DNA of 64,000 bases from Parapedobacter sp037190485 (GTDB taxonomy: Bacteria > Bacteroidota > Bacteroidia > Sphingobacteriales > Sphingobacteriaceae), in assembly GCA_037190485.1 (NCBI GenBank), contig JBBCJB010000020.1, positions 248,001 through 312,000 of the forward strand. Direction: 5' to 3'. Numbering within the stretch: the stretch's first letter is position 1; each line of letters opens with the position of its first letter. This document shows positions 7,887 through 16,226 of this stretch, in pieces. The notes under the pieces were generated by a model. That model was given only the letters and a program-made list of their open reading frames with translations. It ran no database searches and was not told the origin of the DNA. Both the position numbers and the translations under genes were made by a program.

Positions 7887-8744
7887 ATGAATAAACGGAA
7901 TGTTGATTTGGTGGTGATATCCGATGTACACCTGGGCACCTATGGCTGCCACGCCAAGGAGTTGCTTCGTTACCTCAAAAGCATCAAACCAAAACAAATC
8001 CTCCTCAACGGCGACATCATCGACATCTGGCAATTCAGCAAACGTTATTGGCCCGAATCGCACATGAAAGTGGTGCGTCGCATCTTGAAATTCGTGGCCG
8101 AAGGCGTACCGGTGACCTACTTGACGGGCAACCACGACGAATTGCTGCGCAAATTCTCGGACTTCCAATTGGGGTCGCTCACGCTGACCGACAAACTCTC
8201 GCTGCGTGTCGGGAAAAAACGCGCTTGGGTGTTCCACGGCGATATCTTCGATGTGACCATGCAGCATTCCAAATGGCTTGCCCGGCTCGGTGCCATCGGG
8301 TACGATTCGCTGATCCTGTTGAACAGCTTCGTGAATTGGATGCTGACGAAAATAGGACGCGAGAAGATGAGCCTTTCCAAACGGATAAAGAACAGCATCA
8401 AGAATGCGGTGAAGTTCATCAACGATTTTGAGGTAACCGCAGCGACGTTGGCCGTCGAAAAGGGTTACCAGTACGTCATCTGCGGACACATCCACCAACC
8501 CGAAATCCGCCAAATCGTAACCGAAAACGGCACGGTGACCTACCTCAACTCAGGCGATTGGGTAGAAAACCTCACGGCACTCGAGTACCACCGAGGTAAA
8601 TGGCAGCTATACCGATACCAAGCTGCAGATTTTCCGGCGGACGACTTCGAACCAGACAGCCCGGAAAACGACAGCCTGGATGGAAAACTCGACATCAAAC
8701 GATTGCTGGACCTGTTTAAAGCCGAACCCGTCATTAACGGGTAA
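7887..8744 (+). CDS. LpxH-like calcineurin-fold phosphoesterase (UDP-2,3-diacylglucosamine diphosphatase family)
   Basis: A 285-residue metallophosphoesterase with the calcineurin-like motif series: I-S-D-V-H-L-G near residue 12, N-G-D-I-I-D near 41, T-G-N-H-D near 83, a F-H-G-D segment near 114, and C-G-H-I-H-Q-P near 196. The D-x-H-L-G start, spacing and central basic/hydrophobic cap insert resemble LpxH, which cleaves UDP-2,3-diacylglucosamine to lipid X in lipid A synthesis. A second LpxH-like gene lies at 22326-23075, so one of the two may have another substrate. No signal peptide; expected at the cytoplasmic face of the inner membrane. The C-terminus carries an acidic Asp/Glu-rich tail. 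Confidence 0.82.
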   Translation: MNKRNVDLVVISDVHLGTYGCHAKELLRYLKSIKPKQILLNGDIIDIWQFSKRYWPESHMKVVRRILKFVAEGVPVTYLTGNHDELLRKFSDFQLGSLTLTDKLSLRVGKKRAWVFHGDIFDVTMQHSKWLARLGAIGYDSLILLNSFVNWMLTKIGREKMSLSKRIKNSIKNAVKFINDFEVTAATLAVEKGYQYVICGHIHQPEIRQIVTENGTVTYLNSGDWVENLTALEYHRGKWQLYRYQAADFPADDFEPDSPENDSLDGKLDIKRLLDLFKAEPVING

Positions 8745-8758
8745 CCCAACCGATGGCC

Positions 8759-8821
8759 ATTGTCTACGGTTAATCCAGGTTGCCCCAGGAATTAACCATT
8801 GACAATTGACAATTAACCATT
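8759..8821 (+). repeat. Intergenic inverted repeat with AATTGAC heptamer iterations
   Basis: Left arm 8759-8776 and right arm 8788-8806 pair as ATTGTC(3 nt)GGTTAATCC against GG(A)ATTAACC(3 nt)GACAAT, enclosing about 11 bases. The right arm continues into an iterated block: AATTAACCATT, GAC, AATTGAC, AATTAACCATT. There is no T-run after the stem, so it is not a classical terminator. It sits between two genes on the same strand. It could be a small dispersed repeat or part of an mRNA leader. Confidence 0.5.
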
Positions 8822-8832
8822 ATTATTGCAGC

Positions 8833-9813
8833 GTGATCGATCAGTTTCGGAAATACACGCCGCTGAATATCCTGTTTTTGTCGGTGTTCGGTTTGGTGCT
8901 CTGCCTCGGCGTGTTCACGCACCTGCCCGAGAACCTCATGCCGGTGTTTTTCGAACCGGCCATCAGCAACTTCACGGGAAAGCTATCGCCCGACAACCTG
9001 TCGCCCCAACTGAACGTGCTCGTTACATTGGCGCTAACCATTATCCAGGCGCTATTGATCAACCGGTTGGTGAATCATTTCAACCTGGTGGGCCGATCGA
9101 GCTTCCTCGCTGCATTGCTATACATGACGTTGGCAAGCCTGATGCTACCGTTCCTGGTGCTATCGCCCATCCTCATCTGCAATTTTTTGACCATTTGGAT
9201 GTTAGACAAATTGTTAAGCATCTATCGACGCACCGAGATCAAGCCATTGATGTTCGACCTAGGCATGATCGTCGCGGTGGGCAGCCTTGTCTATTTCCCT
9301 TTTATCGTGATGTTGCTGCTGCTCTGGTGCAGCCTGCTGATTTTCCGCCCGTTCAACTGGCGCGAATGGCTCACGGTACCCATCGGGTTCGCAGCGGTCT
9401 ATTTCCTGTTGGGGGTGGCTTACCTATGGTTCGATCGCATGGATGCGTTCTACGAAATCTGGCTTCCGCTCACCTACCCACTACCCACGTCGTTGCGCAT
9501 CGACGTCTACGACTACCTCGTGCTGGTGCCCGTAATCCTGATCCTGGTCTTGTTTTTCTTCTCATTGCGCCAGAACCTGTTCAAAAGCGTGGTGCACATC
9601 CGCAAGTCGTTTCAACTGCTGTTCTGCATGTTCGTATTGGCCACCGCATCATTCTACCTCCAAGCGGATTGGTCCGTGAATCATTTCCTCCTGTCCGTGC
9701 CGCCAATCGCTATTTACATGACCTATTACTTCAACTATGCCACCAGACGATGGTTCTACGAAAGTGTATTCGCCTTTTTGGTAATCACCATACTCTATTT
9801 TCAATTTTTCTAA
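8833..9813 (+). CDS. Polytopic membrane protein, DUF6427-like
   Basis: A protein of about 326 residues made almost entirely of hydrophobic helices (roughly nine to ten segments), predicted in the inner membrane. It resembles the Bacteroidota-specific DUF6427 family; no enzymatic motif is visible. No ATG is available near the expected N-terminus, so I placed the start at GTG 8833, which gives Val/Met-Ile-Asp-Gln-Phe and matches the usual short cytoplasmic start of such proteins; an upstream TTG at 8806 lies inside the repeat and is less likely. Function unknown. Confidence 0.75.
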   Translation: MIDQFRKYTPLNILFLSVFGLVLCLGVFTHLPENLMPVFFEPAISNFTGKLSPDNLSPQLNVLVTLALTIIQALLINRLVNHFNLVGRSSFLAALLYMTLASLMLPFLVLSPILICNFLTIWMLDKLLSIYRRTEIKPLMFDLGMIVAVGSLVYFPFIVMLLLLWCSLLIFRPFNWREWLTVPIGFAAVYFLLGVAYLWFDRMDAFYEIWLPLTYPLPTSLRIDVYDYLVLVPVILILVLFFFSLRQNLFKSVVHIRKSFQLLFCMFVLATASFYLQADWSVNHFLLSVPPIAIYMTYYFNYATRRWFYESVFAFLVITILYFQFF

Positions 9814-9880
9814 CGCATTTGTAAATAACGCTTTAACCTTTTTTAACAAAATGAATGGCTGGCGGCAACCAAAATTTAGA

Positions 9881-9888
9881 TAGCTTTG
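9881..9888 (+). promoter_or_regulatory. TAnnTTTG promoter for the outer membrane protein gene
   Basis: TAGCTTTG at 9881-9888 matches the Bacteroidota -7 element, in the short gap after the membrane-protein gene. The expected start of transcription is near 9895, giving a leader of about 40 nt before the ATG at 9936. Confidence 0.5.
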
Positions 9889-9935
9889 CGCCTTAACAAT
9901 AACAAGGCATTATCTTGACCCCTTTAGTACAGCTC

Positions 9936-11267
9936 ATGCAGCAAAGCGCTAGAACGTATTATATCCGTCTCAAAACCCATACCCTGAAAGCCTGCGTACT
10001 TCTTTCGTTGCTATTGACGAGCATGTGGGTACTTGCGCAGCGCTCCACGTCCAGTTCGCCCTATTCGCGTTACGGCTTGGGAGAACTGCGCGGCGATTTA
10101 TTGCCGCAGACCCGCGGCATGGGCGGTATCTCGACCGGTATCCGCTACCTCAGTGGCGCTGGCAATATCAATGTGGCGAACCCGGCTTCATACAGTGGGC
10201 TAGGGCTTACCACCATCGATGTGGGTGTGTTTGGCAACATCACGGAGCTCAGCAAAAACCGGCTCTCGGAAAACTCCTATAACTTTTCGCTCGGCCACAT
10301 CAACTTCGGCATGCCGCTGGGTCGCCCGGGTGGCATCAGTTTTGGTATCCTGCCATTCTCTGACGTTGGCTATAGCTACGCCATCCCTGGCAGGATAGAC
10401 ACCACCAACATCCGAACGGTGTACGCGGGCGCAGGTGGAACGACCAAGGCCTATTTGGGCTATGGCGTACAGATAAACAAGAATTTCAGCGTAGGGGCGA
10501 ACCTTGGCTACCTGTTCGGGACGCTGGAAAACATCAGGTCCATCGAATTGCCGGGTGACGTCGGTGCACTGAACGTACGGGTGGACAGCAGCCAATATGT
10601 CAACGGCTTCAGCTTTGACTACGGGGCCCAGTATTTCCAACCCTTGGGCAACAACGTGAATTTGACCATCGGGTATGCCGGAACAGCAGGCACATCGCTG
10701 AACACCAGTGCCTCACGCGTGATAACCCGAACGGCCACTAGCGTGGAGGACGATTTTGAAAATTTACCGGTGGATTCCATCGGCAACTATGAAGGGCAGC
10801 AACAACGAATCGCCATGCCCATGAAACATAGCGTCGGCTTTAGCATCGCCAAGGGGAACAGTTGGCTCATCGGCGGCGATGTCAATTACGCCAAATGGAG
10901 TGACTACCGCGTGGGCACCCACAATCCGGGATTGACCGATAGCTACGGGTTCGCGATCGGTGGCCAGATCACACCCGACGTGACGTCGGTGAAATATTTC
11001 AATGTCGTGGATTATCGACTCGGATTCAAATACAACAAATCGTACATCAACATCAGCGATCAGGACATCAAGCAAATGGCCCTGACCGTTGGCTTTGGGT
11101 TTCCCTTGCCATCGCTGTTCGGGACTTCGTTTTATAAAATCAATTTTTCCACCGAATTCGGCCAGCTAGGCACGCTGGAAAACAATTTGGTACAAGAACG
11201 TTATATCAATTTCAATCTGGGCTTCACGCTCAACGATCGCTGGTTTAGACGTAATCGGTACGACTAA
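9936..11267 (+). CDS. Outer membrane beta-barrel protein (FadL/PorV-like)
   Basis: About 443 residues from ATG 9936. A signal peptide with a Leu-rich core ends near V-L-A-Q, and the mature protein opens with S-P-Y-S-R-Y-G-L-G, a start often seen in Bacteroidota barrel proteins. The remainder is rich in Gly, Asn, Ser and alternating aromatic residues and ends in strand-like segments (F-N-L-G-F-T-L-N), as expected for a 14-strand FadL-like barrel. It probably lies in the outer membrane and may carry hydrophobic molecules or act in export. The start at 9936 is preferred over the upstream TTG at 9915 because it leaves a normal signal peptide. It is followed closely by lptC. Confidence 0.8.
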   Translation: MQQSARTYYIRLKTHTLKACVLLSLLLTSMWVLAQRSTSSSPYSRYGLGELRGDLLPQTRGMGGISTGIRYLSGAGNINVANPASYSGLGLTTIDVGVFGNITELSKNRLSENSYNFSLGHINFGMPLGRPGGISFGILPFSDVGYSYAIPGRIDTTNIRTVYAGAGGTTKAYLGYGVQINKNFSVGANLGYLFGTLENIRSIELPGDVGALNVRVDSSQYVNGFSFDYGAQYFQPLGNNVNLTIGYAGTAGTSLNTSASRVITRTATSVEDDFENLPVDSIGNYEGQQQRIAMPMKHSVGFSIAKGNSWLIGGDVNYAKWSDYRVGTHNPGLTDSYGFAIGGQITPDVTSVKYFNVVDYRLGFKYNKSYINISDQDIKQMALTVGFGFPLPSLFGTSFYKINFSTEFGQLGTLENNLVQERYINFNLGFTLNDRWFRRNRYD

Positions 11268-11292
11268 CATCATCCATGAAACAGGATGAACC

Positions 11293-11883
11293 ATGAACGC
11301 AAAGGGTAAACGTGGACGTGCTTGCATAATCTTGGTGTCGTTATTGGCAACCTACCTGTTTGGCGCTTGCGAAACAGACCTGAAAGAGGTAGACCGTATC
11401 GCTGCGATACAAGCAGAAGAACTTGTGGATATATCGACAAACGTGACCGTGATCTACAGTGATTCGGCCGTCGTAAAAGCCCAGGTAACAGCTCCCGAAA
11501 TGCGAAACTACCAGACCGACACGCCTTACTTTGAGTTTCAGCGAGGGATAACGATTGTTTTCTATGATGAGCAAGGCACGGAAAGCCAACGCATAACGTC
11601 TGACTATGCCATCCAAAAGGAAGCGCAGGAATTGATTGAATTCAGGCGTAATGTGGTCATTACACGCGCCGACGGCTCGGTCATCAAAACAGAAGAATTG
11701 ATCCACGACCAAAAAGCCAACACCTTCTATAACCATGTACCCATCCAAGCCTATTTCAAGGACGGAAGGGGCAATTTCATGGGTTCTTCGTTTCATTCAG
11801 ACGGCAACTTCGAGCACATCGAGGTGCAGAATGCCACGGGGCTTTATATCTTCGAACCCGGTGAAGGGCCGGCATTCCGGTAA
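11293..11883 (+). CDS. lptC: LPS export periplasmic protein LptC
   Basis: A 196-residue protein with a lipoprotein-type N-terminus (hydrophobic segment ending L-F-G-A-C, Cys near residue 27) and a beta-jellyroll domain typical of Bacteroidota LptC. Recognisable features are the repeated T-D-x-A-x-Y/I and E-E-L-x-x-D segments and the F-x-S-D-G-N-F end. LptC bridges the inner-membrane LptBFG transporter to periplasmic LptA during lipopolysaccharide export. It lies 25 bp after the barrel-protein gene and before the foldase gene, an envelope-biogenesis cluster. The lipoprotein form (rather than a membrane-spanning helix) is common in this phylum. Confidence 0.85.
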   Translation: MNAKGKRGRACIILVSLLATYLFGACETDLKEVDRIAAIQAEELVDISTNVTVIYSDSAVVKAQVTAPEMRNYQTDTPYFEFQRGITIVFYDEQGTESQRITSDYAIQKEAQELIEFRRNVVITRADGSVIKTEELIHDQKANTFYNHVPIQAYFKDGRGNFMGSSFHSDGNFEHIEVQNATGLYIFEPGEGPAFR

Positions 11884-12033
11884 CGGTTGCCACAAAAAAA
11901 TTATCAGATAAATTTCAAACAGGCACTAAAAGTCGTATCTTGCGCCTCATTTTGAAAAGGGCATAAGTAATGTCCTGAAAACAAGGTTTTAATCGTACAC
12001 ATAACAGCTTAAAGAAACAGTTTTATATAGGCT

Positions 12034-14145
12034 ATGGGATTCATGAATTATTTGCGTAACCGGGCAGGCGTGGTTATCGTTGTTTTTATCGGTTTCGCAA
12101 TCGTCGCTTTTTTGTTGGGCGACATCATCAATTACGGTACGCCGTTTTGGGCACGCCACCAAAACCAAGTCGGTGCCATCAATGGCGAAGGCATCGACAT
12201 CAATGACTTCAATGCCCAAGTGGACCAGACCTCGGAGATGTTCCGTCAGCAAATGGGCGGCGGCACCCTTAACCCACAAATGAAATCTTGGGCGGTACAA
12301 CAGGTGTGGGGGCAATACCTGAATCGTGAATTGTTGAGCGGTGAAGTGGAGCGCATCGGCCTTTCGGTAGGAAAGACGGAACTGAACGACCTCGTTCGGG
12401 GCGATAATCCGTCAATGCAGATTCAGCAAGCGTTCCGAAATCCGCAGACGGGCCAGTATGACCCAAGCCAATTGAACAATTTCGTCTCTCAAGTTGGCAC
12501 ATTGCCTGCAGGACACGAGGCACGCGGGCAATGGGAAGCGTTGCTACAGAATGTAATCGACGAGCGTCTGAGCGCGAAATACACCAGCCTAATCAACAAC
12601 AGCGTATACGTAACGACGCTCGAGGCCACCGAAGAGTACAACCAACGCAATAAGTTGGCGAATTTCGAATACGTCTTGCTGGATTATGATTCCGTGTCCG
12701 ATTCGGCGGTAACCATCTCGGAACAAGACTACAAGGAATACTACAACGAAAACAAAGGGGTATTCAAGAATCCGGAAGAGACGCGGAGCTTGGAATACGT
12801 CGTTTTCGATGCCAGCCCAATAGCGCAAGATACCGCACGGGTAAGGAGTGCAATCGAAGAGCTGCGTGCGCAATTGGCCGAGTCTACGACCGACTCCTTG
12901 TTTGCAGCAGTAAATTCGGAGACAAAACACCCCTATATCTTCCGCAAGGAAGGCGAATTCGGCCCGGCGTTGGATACCCTGGTCTTCAGGGCGCCAGTGG
13001 GAACAACAGTAGGTCCCGTACTCACGAACGGACGCTTTGAAATCGCCAAAATCGTGGAAACCAAAGTTGGCCCCGATTCGGTGAAAGCCAGCCACATCCT
13101 GCTCAACCCCGCAATGGAGGGAGGCATCGATAAAGCGAAGGCCAAAGCGGACTCCATCAAAGGCTTGATTGAAAAGGGCGACAGCTTTGCGGCGTTGGCC
13201 ATCCAATTCAGCTCGGATGAGGGCAGCAAGATCGAAGGCGGTTCGCTAGGCACCTTTGGCCGTGGCCGTATGGTGCCGGCATTCGAGAACGCAGCTTTTG
13301 ACGCGCGCAAAGGCGATGTGGTGATCGCGACATCGCAATTCGGCATCCACATCATTAAAGTGGAAGACCAGTTAGGCTCCTCCAGGGTGGTCAAGGCTGC
13401 TGTCGTCGACAAGCAAGTGAATAGCGGCACCGAAACCATGGAAGCGGCCTACAACAAGGCCACCCAGTTTTTTGGAGCCATTAACAAGAATAATTTCCAA
13501 GAGGTTGCCAGCCAACAGGGTGTTGCCGTGCTGAAAGCGGATAATATCACGGCTATGGAAACCATGTTGATGGGTACGGAAGTGCCGCGCGAGCTGGTTC
13601 GCTGGGCGTTTGATGCTGACAGAGGAGATGTAACGGACAAAGTATACGAGTCGGACACGAAGTATGTCGTAGCCCGTCTGACCGGCATCCGCAAAAAAGG
13701 CCAGCTACCCCTCGAAGCGGTTAAAGCCGACATGGAGAGCGCGGTGAGGAACCGTGTGAAAGCCAAACAGTTGATTGCACAGGCCGAAGCTGCCGCCCAA
13801 GGGGCGAATTCCATTGCGCAAATCGGCGAAAAGCTGCAGAAAACACCGGTATCGGCCGAAAATATCGTATTCGCTAATCCCGTCATCCCTGGCGTGGCCC
13901 AAGAAAATACGGTGGTAGGCACCGTCTTCGGACTACAGCCGAAACAGCCTTCGAGGCCGATCAGGGGATCACAGGGCGTCTACGTGGTCGAAGTTTCTGG
14001 CTTTGTCAACCCTGCGGCACCGACAGACCTGAATACGCAACGGAGGCAACTAACGCAATCCTTGTCACAACGGACATGGTCATTGGCATTCCGCGCGCTG
14101 CAAGACAAAGCGGATATCGTGGATAACCGCGCCCGTTTCTTCTAG
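12034..14145 (+). CDS. PpiD-like periplasmic peptidyl-prolyl isomerase/foldase
   Basis: A 703-residue protein with one N-terminal membrane anchor (about residues 11-30) after the short basic start M-N-Y-L-R-N-R-A-G, then a SurA-N-like chaperone region and a parvulin domain around residues 345-450. The parvulin signature is S-H-I-L followed by F-x-x-L-A-x-x-F-S-x-D and G-G-S-L-G-x-F-G-R-G-R-M-V. Such proteins are held in the inner membrane with their bulk in the periplasm, and help secreted outer-membrane proteins fold. The length is slightly above E. coli PpiD (623). It stands alone after lptC with a 150-bp gap that contains a TATCTTGC promoter-like element near 11936. Confidence 0.88.
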   Translation: MGFMNYLRNRAGVVIVVFIGFAIVAFLLGDIINYGTPFWARHQNQVGAINGEGIDINDFNAQVDQTSEMFRQQMGGGTLNPQMKSWAVQQVWGQYLNRELLSGEVERIGLSVGKTELNDLVRGDNPSMQIQQAFRNPQTGQYDPSQLNNFVSQVGTLPAGHEARGQWEALLQNVIDERLSAKYTSLINNSVYVTTLEATEEYNQRNKLANFEYVLLDYDSVSDSAVTISEQDYKEYYNENKGVFKNPEETRSLEYVVFDASPIAQDTARVRSAIEELRAQLAESTTDSLFAAVNSETKHPYIFRKEGEFGPALDTLVFRAPVGTTVGPVLTNGRFEIAKIVETKVGPDSVKASHILLNPAMEGGIDKAKAKADSIKGLIEKGDSFAALAIQFSSDEGSKIEGGSLGTFGRGRMVPAFENAAFDARKGDVVIATSQFGIHIIKVEDQLGSSRVVKAAVVDKQVNSGTETMEAAYNKATQFFGAINKNNFQEVASQQGVAVLKADNITAMETMLMGTEVPRELVRWAFDADRGDVTDKVYESDTKYVVARLTGIRKKGQLPLEAVKADMESAVRNRVKAKQLIAQAEAAAQGANSIAQIGEKLQKTPVSAENIVFANPVIPGVAQENTVVGTVFGLQPKQPSRPIRGSQGVYVVEVSGFVNPAAPTDLNTQRRQLTQSLSQRTWSLAFRALQDKADIVDNRARFF

Positions 14146-14171
14146 GAGGCCACCGCCAAGATTTATTTTCG

Positions 14172-14209
14172 TAACTTTGCATCCGGATGTGCTATTCACA
14201 ATCCGGATG
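14172..14209 (+). promoter_or_regulatory. Promoter with two palindromic ATCCGGAT boxes
   Basis: TAACTTTG at 14172-14179 is a consensus-like -7 element. Two copies of the 8-bp palindrome ATCCGGAT follow at 14181-14188 and 14201-14208, 20 bp apart. Their flanks also pair (C-ATCCGGAT ... ATCCGGAT-G), and six Ts follow at 14210-14215. The block could be an operator pair for a dimeric repressor or a hairpin in the leader of the DUF2480 gene; it also resembles a terminator for the upstream foldase gene. Confidence 0.5.
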
Positions 14210-14215
14210 TTTTTT

Positions 14216-14734
14216 ATGATGGATATTCAGGAAACAATCGTCAACAAAGTAGCCCAAAGCGGGCTGGTGACCGTCGATCTTGCCGACTTTGCGCCTCAGG
14301 GTAAGCGGGTGCGCTATGATATCAAGGATAATCTGTTCCATGGACTTATCTTGCGCGAGAAGGATTTCAGGGAATTCGTGAAGGAACACGATTGGACGCA
14401 GTATGCCGACAAGTACGTGGCAATCACCTGCACCGCCGATGCCATCGTGCCTACATGGGCGTACATGCTCTTGGCCAACCGCTTGGAACCTCACGCCAAG
14501 GACATTGTTTTCGGCGACCTCGCTACGCTTGAAACCGTTCTCTTTGAACGGGAGCTCGCGAAAGTCGACATCGCGCGTTTCGAAGACCAACGCGTGGTGG
14601 TGAAAGGGTGCGGGGATATCCCGATTCCGGAATCCGCATTCGTCAAACTCACGTCCATGCTAAGTAAGGTAGCCAAAACCATCATGTACGGCGAACCCTG
14701 CTCAACAGTACCGGTCTTCAAACGCAAAGCTTAG
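14216..14734 (+). CDS. DUF2480 family protein
   Basis: A protein of about 172 residues that matches the Bacteroidota-specific DUF2480 family: it starts with I-V-N-K-V-A-x-S-G-L-V-T-x-D-L and contains W-A-Y-M-L-L-A and V-V-V-K-G-C-G segments. It is probably cytoplasmic; no catalytic role has been assigned to the family that I know of. Consecutive ATG codons at 14216 and 14219, and one at 14207, are all in frame, so the exact start is uncertain by a few residues. A promoter with palindromic boxes lies directly upstream. Confidence 0.82.
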   Translation: MMDIQETIVNKVAQSGLVTVDLADFAPQGKRVRYDIKDNLFHGLILREKDFREFVKEHDWTQYADKYVAITCTADAIVPTWAYMLLANRLEPHAKDIVFGDLATLETVLFERELAKVDIARFEDQRVVVKGCGDIPIPESAFVKLTSMLSKVAKTIMYGEPCSTVPVFKRKA

Positions 14735-14781
14735 TTTGGACGGATGGCCAAAAGCGGCATTTTATTTGCAAGTAGGAGGGC

Positions 14782-15576
14782 ATGAAGAAGACGGCTGCCG
14801 CTATCATCATGGGGTTTTGTATCGGTATGGCTGCCCATGGCCAATCGCTACCCTACCTCAAGGAACCGTCATTCCAAGCGGGTGAGGAATTGACCTATCG
14901 CCTACGCTATGGCGTCATTGCCGCGGCGACAGGTACGCTCAAGGTCGAAGACTCCAAGATTAAATTCAGCAGTCCACATACGTTCCACCTCACGGCCCGT
15001 GGCCAGACGTCCAAGGGATTCAGCGTGTTTTATACCGTAGACAACCGTTACGACTCGTACATTGATTCACGGAATTTCTTGCCGCACTATTATACCGAAA
15101 ATATCCGAGAAGGCAATTACAGGCGAACGGACATCGTGCGGTTCGACCATCGCAAACGTACCGTGCAAGGCAACAAAGGCACGTTCCAAAGCGAGTCGCC
15201 CCAGACGTTCGACCTGCTTTCGGCCTATTATTTTTCGCGAAACCTGGACCTCTCAGCCGTAAAGCCTGGGCACTCGTTTACCATGACGTATTTCCTGAAC
15301 GACGAAATCGCAACACTGGGTATCCAGTATGTCGGCATCGAATCGATCAAAACGCCACTGGGCACGTTGGAATGCCTGAAATTCAGCCCAGAAATCAAAC
15401 CCGGCAGGATCTTCAAGAAAGACAGCAAGCTTTACCTATGGGTAACCAATGACGGCAACCGCATACCGGTGAAGGCCCAAGTGGAGATACTCATCGGCAC
15501 CGTGACCCTGGAGCTGGCAGATGCCAAGGGGCTTAAGCATCCATTAGGAGAGCGATTGGTAGGCGTATCAAAATAA
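14782..15576 (+). CDS. DUF3108 domain secreted protein
   Basis: A 264-residue exported protein with a signal peptide (Met-Lys-Lys, hydrophobic core, A-H-G-Q end near residue 20). The mature part has the DUF3108 pattern: F-x-x-G-E-E-L-T-Y-R-L-R-Y-G, A-R-G-x-T-S, and T-P-L-G-T-x-E-C-L-K-F-x-P near the end. It is expected to be a beta-rich periplasmic or outer-membrane-associated protein; the family often lies near envelope genes but has no fixed role. It starts 47 bp after the DUF2480 gene and ends 5 bp before the DUF3109 gene, so the latter two are probably co-transcribed. Confidence 0.85.
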   Translation: MKKTAAAIIMGFCIGMAAHGQSLPYLKEPSFQAGEELTYRLRYGVIAAATGTLKVEDSKIKFSSPHTFHLTARGQTSKGFSVFYTVDNRYDSYIDSRNFLPHYYTENIREGNYRRTDIVRFDHRKRTVQGNKGTFQSESPQTFDLLSAYYFSRNLDLSAVKPGHSFTMTYFLNDEIATLGIQYVGIESIKTPLGTLECLKFSPEIKPGRIFKKDSKLYLWVTNDGNRIPVKAQVEILIGTVTLELADAKGLKHPLGERLVGVSK

Positions 15577-15581
15577 CGGGA

Positions 15582-16151
15582 ATGACGATGATTGAAGTTG
15601 GGTCGGTATTGGTCAGCGAAGAGCTGATAAACGAGGAATTCGTGTGCAACCTGAGCCGTTGCAAAGGGGCATGTTGCGTGGAAGGCGACGCCGGCGCACC
15701 GTTGCAGCCCGATGAGCTAGCGGAATTAGCTGCCGTATACCCGAAGGTTAAACCCTACATGACCGAAAAGGGCATCGCTGCGGTTGAAGAACAAGGCACA
15801 CACGTAATCGATATGGATGGCGACCTGACAACCCCCTGCGTGGATGGTGATAAAGAATGTGCTTACGTAACCTGGGAAAACGGCATCACCAAATGTGCCA
15901 TCGAAATGGCCTACGAGCGCGGGGACGTCGACTGGAAAAAACCGATTTCGTGCCACCTTTATCCGATCCGTACTACGGCGTACCCTGAATTTGACGTACT
16001 GCACTACGATCGATGGCATATCTGCCATTCGGCTTGCGCACTCGGCCGTGAACTCAAGGTGCCGGTGTATGCCTTCCTGAAAGCCCCGCTCGTCCGGAAA
16101 TATGGACAAGCCTGGTATGACGAATTGGAAGAATCGGTGGCGCTGCTATAG
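15582..16151 (+). CDS. DUF3109 family cysteine-rich protein
   Basis: A 189-residue protein with the cysteine pattern of DUF3109 (related to YkgJ-type putative zinc- or iron-binding clusters): C22-x4-C27-x3-C31-C32 near the N-terminus, then single Cys residues in T-P-C-V, K-E-C-A, T-K-C-A, I-S-C-H-L-Y-P and H-I-C-H-S-A-C. The S-C-H-L-Y-P-I-R segment is highly typical. Metal binding is inferred from these cysteines; the biological role is unknown. Cytoplasmic. It probably shares a transcript with the DUF3108 gene. Confidence 0.88.
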   Translation: MTMIEVGSVLVSEELINEEFVCNLSRCKGACCVEGDAGAPLQPDELAELAAVYPKVKPYMTEKGIAAVEEQGTHVIDMDGDLTTPCVDGDKECAYVTWENGITKCAIEMAYERGDVDWKKPISCHLYPIRTTAYPEFDVLHYDRWHICHSACALGRELKVPVYAFLKAPLVRKYGQAWYDELEESVALL

Positions 16152-16226
16152 CCTACTATGGAAATATCTTAGTATCTTGCACCGGTTTTATACAGACAGG
16201 TCATTGGTGTTCGCCGCCCATTTTAC

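Noticed and set aside
7610..7939. 109-codon minus-strand frame opposite the intergenic region and microprotein
   Set aside because: No family features, and it would cross two promoters and the start of the phosphoesterase gene.
8826..9824. 332-codon frame overlapping the polytopic membrane protein in another frame
   Set aside because: Arg/His/Pro-rich composition without hydrophobic helices; shadow of the membrane-protein frame.
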